Part shown: positions 61,064-64,000 of the stretch, piece by piece
How positions within the stretch are numbered: the stretch's first letter is position 1
Layout of the letters: each line of letters opens with the position of its first letter
Source: Antarcticirhabdus aurantiaca
Lineage (GTDB): Bacteria > Pseudomonadota > Alphaproteobacteria > Rhizobiales > Rhizobiaceae
DNA length: 64,000 bases
Direction: 5' to 3'
NCBI RefSeq assembly: GCF_009765365.1
Contig: NZ_VTOM01000004.1
Coordinates: 62,001 to 126,000, forward strand
The notes under the pieces: generated by a model
What the model was told of the DNA's origin: nothing
Database searches by the model: none
Seen by the model: only the letters and a program-made list of their open reading frames with translations
Translations under genes and position numbers: made by a program

Positions 61064-63214
61064 TCAGGCGAAGGACACGCGGCGCGCGTCGCGCCGGCGC
61101 TGCAGGAAGCCGATGACGCGGTCTCGCAGGCGCGCCAGCCAGCGGTCGGTCTTCGTCGGGTTGAAGACGATGTCGGCCTTGTAGAAGGAGGGGCAGAGGA
61201 TCGCGGCCTCCGACACTTCGCCGCAATTGCCGCAGCCCACGCAGCCGTTGTCGATCGCCGCCACCGGATCGTCCTTGAGCGGGTCCGCCGTGTGCTTGAC
61301 CGAGAGCGAGGGGCAGCCGGACAGGCGGATGCAGGCGTGATCGCCCGTGCAGACGTCCTCGTCGACGCCGAAGCGCTCCTTCACGACCCGCTCGCCGTTC
61401 TTCACGGCCTTGGCGAAGATCGGCTTCACCCGGCGCTGCTTGTTGAGCGAGCATTCGGAGGAAGCGACGATGACCTTCGGCCCCTTCTCGGGCGTCGTCA
61501 GAGCTTCCTTCAGCGTGTCGCGCATCTTGGCGACGCTGTAGGTCCGGTCGACGTGGCGCACCCATTTGGCGCCGACGCCCTTCACGGCGGCAACGATCGA
61601 GTTGTTGGTGGAGCGCTCGGCGTTCTCGGCGCGGGACGACAGGATGTCCTGCCCGCCGGTGGCGGCGGCATAGTAGTTGTCCACCACCATGATCACGCCG
61701 TCTTGGCGGTTGAAGACGGCGTTTCCGACGCTGGTGTTGAGGCCGTTGTGCCAGAACCCGCCGTCGCCCATGATCGAGATCGGGCGCTTGTCCGCCTCGA
61801 CGTTGAAGGCGGAGGCCGAGGCCGGCCCGAGGCCGTAGCCCATGGTCGTCGCGCCGATGTTGAAGGGCGGCAGGATCGAGAAGAGGTGGCAGCCGATATC
61901 GGCGGAGACGTGGTGGGGGCCGAGCTCCTTTTCCACGAGCTTCATCGCCGCGAAGATCGGCCGCTCCGGACAGCCGACGCAGAAGCCGGCGGGCCGCGCC
62001 GGCACGACGCCGGCGAGCGCCTTGACCTCGGGCGTGGCGAGGATGGCGTCGGCGCTCGGCACCGGCGGGCGGTTGCCGAGAAGCTCGGGGGCGTGCTTGT
62101 CGAGAAAGGCGCCGATGCCGCGGCCCAGCACCTGCGAGGTGTATTCGCCGCCGCGCGGCAGGACGTCCTTGCCGGCGAGCTTCGTCTGCACGTCGTGGCG
62201 GCGCAGGATGAGGCTCAGCGCCTGCTCGATATATTCGGGCTGGCCCTCCTCGATCATCAGGACGGCGTCCTTGCCGGCGCAGAAGGCGACGAGCTCGTCG
62301 TCGATCAGCGGATAGGACACGTTGAGGACGAAGAGCGGCAGCGCGCAGGCGCCGTAGACGTCGGCGAGGCCGAGGTGCTGGAGCGCGCGCATCACGCCGT
62401 TGTAGAGCCCGCCCTGGAGGATCAGGCCGATCCGCCCCTCCTCCGGCCCGAAGCGCTCGTTGAGCCTGCGGTCGCGCACGAAGTCGATCGCTTTCGGCCA
62501 GCGGCTCTCGAGCTTCTCCTTCTCGTGGATGTAGGCCGCGGGCGGCAGAACGATGCGGTTGACGTCGCGCCGCGGGTTCTCGACCGCTTGCCTGAGAGTG
62601 AAGGCGGGACGCTTGTTGTCTTTCGCCACGAATTGGCCGTGGACGTGGCAGGAGCGGATGCCGACCTGGAGGATGACGGGCGTGTTGGAGGCTTCCGAGA
62701 GTTCGAATCCCGCCTCCACCGCCTCGACGATCGAGGGCAGGTTCGGCCGGGGCGTCAGCAGCCACATCTGCGACTTCATCGCGAAGGCGTGGGTGCGCTC
62801 CTGCATGATCGAGGAGCCTTCGCCGTAGTCCTCGCCGACGATCACCAGCGCGCCGCCGGTGACGCCGCCGGAGGACAGGTTCGACAGCGCGTCGGAGGCG
62901 ACGTTGGTGCCGGCCGTCGACTTCCAGGTGACGGCGCCGCGCACGGGATACATCACCGAGGCCGAGAGCATGGCCGCGGCCGCGGCCTCGGAGGCCGAGG
63001 ATTCGAAGTGCACGCCGAGCTCGTCCATGACGCCGCGGGCGTCGGCGAGGACGTCCATGAGGTGCGAGATCGGCGAGCCCTGATAGCCGCCGACATAGGA
63101 GACGCCGGACTGGAGCAGCGCCTTGGTGATGGCGAGGATGCCCTCGCCGCGGAAGATCTCGCCCTCGCCGAGCTTCAGTTCCTCGACTTCGCGAACAAAG
63201 GATCTCTCGGCCAT
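61064..63214 (-). CDS. iorA: Indolepyruvate oxidoreductase subunit alpha
   Basis: A 716-residue thiamine-diphosphate enzyme. The N-terminal half has the pyrimidine domain (GGYQGSPISHLMDVLAD, GTNVASDALSNLSSGGVTGGALVIVGED); the middle has the diphosphate domain with GDGGFWHNG and HTLVDNYY-like VVDNYYAAATGGQD; the C-terminal 80 residues hold ferredoxin-like cysteines (CTGDHACIRLSGC and CVGCGNCGEVSEAAILC) for iron-sulfur clusters. It oxidises indolepyruvate, phenylpyruvate or hydroxyphenylpyruvate. It is longer than archaeal IorA (about 620), as in aerobic types. A MarR gene is upstream on the same strand. Confidence 0.93.
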   Translation of the reverse strand: MAERSFVREVEELKLGEGEIFRGEGILAITKALLQSGVSYVGGYQGSPISHLMDVLADARGVMDELGVHFESSASEAAAAAMLSASVMYPVRGAVTWKSTAGTNVASDALSNLSSGGVTGGALVIVGEDYGEGSSIMQERTHAFAMKSQMWLLTPRPNLPSIVEAVEAGFELSEASNTPVILQVGIRSCHVHGQFVAKDNKRPAFTLRQAVENPRRDVNRIVLPPAAYIHEKEKLESRWPKAIDFVRDRRLNERFGPEEGRIGLILQGGLYNGVMRALQHLGLADVYGACALPLFVLNVSYPLIDDELVAFCAGKDAVLMIEEGQPEYIEQALSLILRRHDVQTKLAGKDVLPRGGEYTSQVLGRGIGAFLDKHAPELLGNRPPVPSADAILATPEVKALAGVVPARPAGFCVGCPERPIFAAMKLVEKELGPHHVSADIGCHLFSILPPFNIGATTMGYGLGPASASAFNVEADKRPISIMGDGGFWHNGLNTSVGNAVFNRQDGVIMVVDNYYAAATGGQDILSSRAENAERSTNNSIVAAVKGVGAKWVRHVDRTYSVAKMRDTLKEALTTPEKGPKVIVASSECSLNKQRRVKPIFAKAVKNGERVVKERFGVDEDVCTGDHACIRLSGCPSLSVKHTADPLKDDPVAAIDNGCVGCGNCGEVSEAAILCPSFYKADIVFNPTKTDRWLARLRDRVIGFLQRRRDARRVSFA

Positions 63215-63604
63215 GGAGCGCTCACATGTCTGGATGGAGGCATGCGGGCGCCGCCTGTCCGCGCCCGCCGATATCCATGCATCTTCATGCTTTTTGGAAC
63301 CATGTCAATTTGCCGACCTGTGCAAGTTGCCTGCGCTTCCAGTCAGGCCCGCATCAAAAAAGAGGCAAATGCATAAGACAGAAGCAAGGCGCCCGAGAGG
63401 CGCATCCTGTCTCCTCCTTGCCCTCGCCGCTCCCGACCCGCTCCGTCACCCAGTTCCCGCCATCCCCGCCCCCTCACATCACCGTCCACACTCTCCGCTT
63501 CGTCATCCCGGGCTTGACCCGGGATGACGAAGCGGGAGGCGGGCGAGCGGAATTTCGGGGCTCCGCGGCTCGGTCGCAGGCCGGCCTGCGGTCGGGCCCG
63601 CCGC
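63215..63604. other. 390-base non-coding region upstream of iorA
   Basis: No gene found. It holds a minus-strand TTGACA (63308-63303), a possible -35 for iorA with no clear -10, and next to it TTGC-CGACCTGT-GCAA (63310-63325), a 16-base dyad that might be a MarR site. A second TTGC half-site follows. Between 63495 and 63535 lies a dispersed palindrome. Elsewhere it is GC-rich without evident signals. Confidence 0.5.
63495..63535. repeat. Perfect 18-bp palindrome, REP-like
   Basis: An 18-bp arm at 63495-63512 (containing CGTCATCCCGGG) is matched exactly by its complement at 63518-63535, with a five-base CTTGA loop. Sequences with the core TCATCCCGGG-CTTGA-CCCGGGATGA are, from memory, common dispersed repeats in alphaproteobacteria. 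It may also act as a transcript end after marR. Confidence 0.75.
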
Positions 63605-64000
63605 TCAGATGTCGTTGCGGCGGATGTTGGCGAGGATGCGGTGGAGGGTGGCGACGAAGGCCTGGTACTCGGTCTCCGAGACGCCCTCGAACATGTGGCG
63701 GAAGCGCCCGACCATCATCGGCCAGATCGCCGCGAAGGCCGCGGCGCCCTTTTCGGTGATGTGGGTCTCGCGCACGCGCGCATCCTCGGCGCGGGGACTG
63801 CGGCGCACGAGGCCCTGCTCCTCCATGGCGTCGAGGGTGCGGCTCATGGTGGACTGCTCGGTGACGGCGTAGACGCTGAGCTCGTTGATCGCGAGGCCGT
63901 TGGAGACGCTGAGGATGGCGAGCACCCGCATCTTGGCCGTCGTCATGTCGAAGGCCTTGAGCTCCTCCGACAGGTCGGCGTTCCAGCGGGCGGCGATGCG
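63605..64000 (-). CDS. MarR-family regulator, C-terminal part
   Basis: The right edge cuts the N-terminus; 131 codons are visible. The frame is open to the edge, with RIAARWNADLSEELKAFDMTTAKMRVLAIL continuing into the visible HTH (LAINELSVYAVTEQSTMSRTLDAMEEQGLVRR), the MarR wing (SPRAEDARVRETHITEKG) and the C-terminal helix. It lies 390 bases upstream of iorA on the same strand, so it likely controls that operon in response to an aromatic acid. Confidence 0.88.
   Translation of the reverse strand, partial: RIAARWNADLSEELKAFDMTTAKMRVLAILSVSNGLAINELSVYAVTEQSTMSRTLDAMEEQGLVRRSPRAEDARVRETHITEKGAAAFAAIWPMMVGRFRHMFEGVSETEYQAFVATLHRILANIRRNDI

Overview
The window is a very GC-rich stretch with strong GC bias at third codon positions. 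Its gene families (Liv, Ssu, Pot and Rbs type ABC uptake systems, many GntR, SorC, TetR, Lrp and MarR regulators, split indolepyruvate oxidoreductase) look like an alphaproteobacterium, most likely Hyphomicrobiales (Rhizobiales). I cannot fix the genus from the sequence alone. No rRNA, tRNA, CRISPR, prophage or plasmid functions were seen. Nearly every base is in a gene, and most adjacent genes in an operon overlap by four bases (ATGA, GTGA or TTGA).

Region by region: 1-4073 is a minus-strand peptide ABC importer (partial permease, binding protein, fused double ATPase), followed upstream by a GNAT and a polysaccharide-deacetylase-like gene (4159-5801). 5928-10360 holds three class III nucleotide cyclases, one fused to a response-regulator receiver and two tandem paralogues, with a small methyltransferase and a 191-bp MITE-like element between them. 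10490-15890 is an RND efflux pump (fusion protein, pump, small leading ORF) divergent from a TetR gene over a doubled operator-like sequence. 16001-26957 is a carbohydrate module: SorC regulator and SDR on the minus strand, divergent from split transketolase, FGGY kinase, a ribose-type ABC importer and two more SDRs. 27097-35607 is a tightly packed operon with a polyamine-type ABC importer, a histidinol-dehydrogenase-family enzyme, a zinc alcohol dehydrogenase, a HutC-like regulator and an FMN hydroxyacid dehydrogenase. 35767-43480 is a sulfonate/sulfur-scavenging cluster (ssuABC, ssuD, a second flavin monooxygenase, serine acetyltransferase, an FAD/NAD(P) protein).

43527-52379 holds a divergent tryptophan-dioxygenase-like gene with an Lrp regulator, then a Liv-type importer split around a GntR/FCD regulator, with three poorly characterised or oxidoreductase genes beside the binding protein. 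52588-59402 holds an amine/amino-acid oxidase, a second GntR/FCD regulator, an aminotransferase, a Rid-family protein, a kynureninase-like PLP enzyme and a polar amino-acid importer without its ATPase. 59478-64000 encodes the two subunits of indolepyruvate oxidoreductase and a partial MarR regulator.

The picture is a scavenging chromosome segment built of transporter + regulator + catabolic enzyme modules. The most interesting items are the HisD-like/FMN-dehydrogenase operon, whose chemistry fits oxidation of a vicinal diol to a 2-keto acid; a shared GTTTGAT/ATCAAAC palindrome linking the Liv operon to the Rid/kynureninase-like operon; a shared AAAATCYAT element in two sulfonate promoters; the cyclase cluster; and the MITE whose edge supplies a stop codon. 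All functions are inferred by reading the sequence; no database search was possible.
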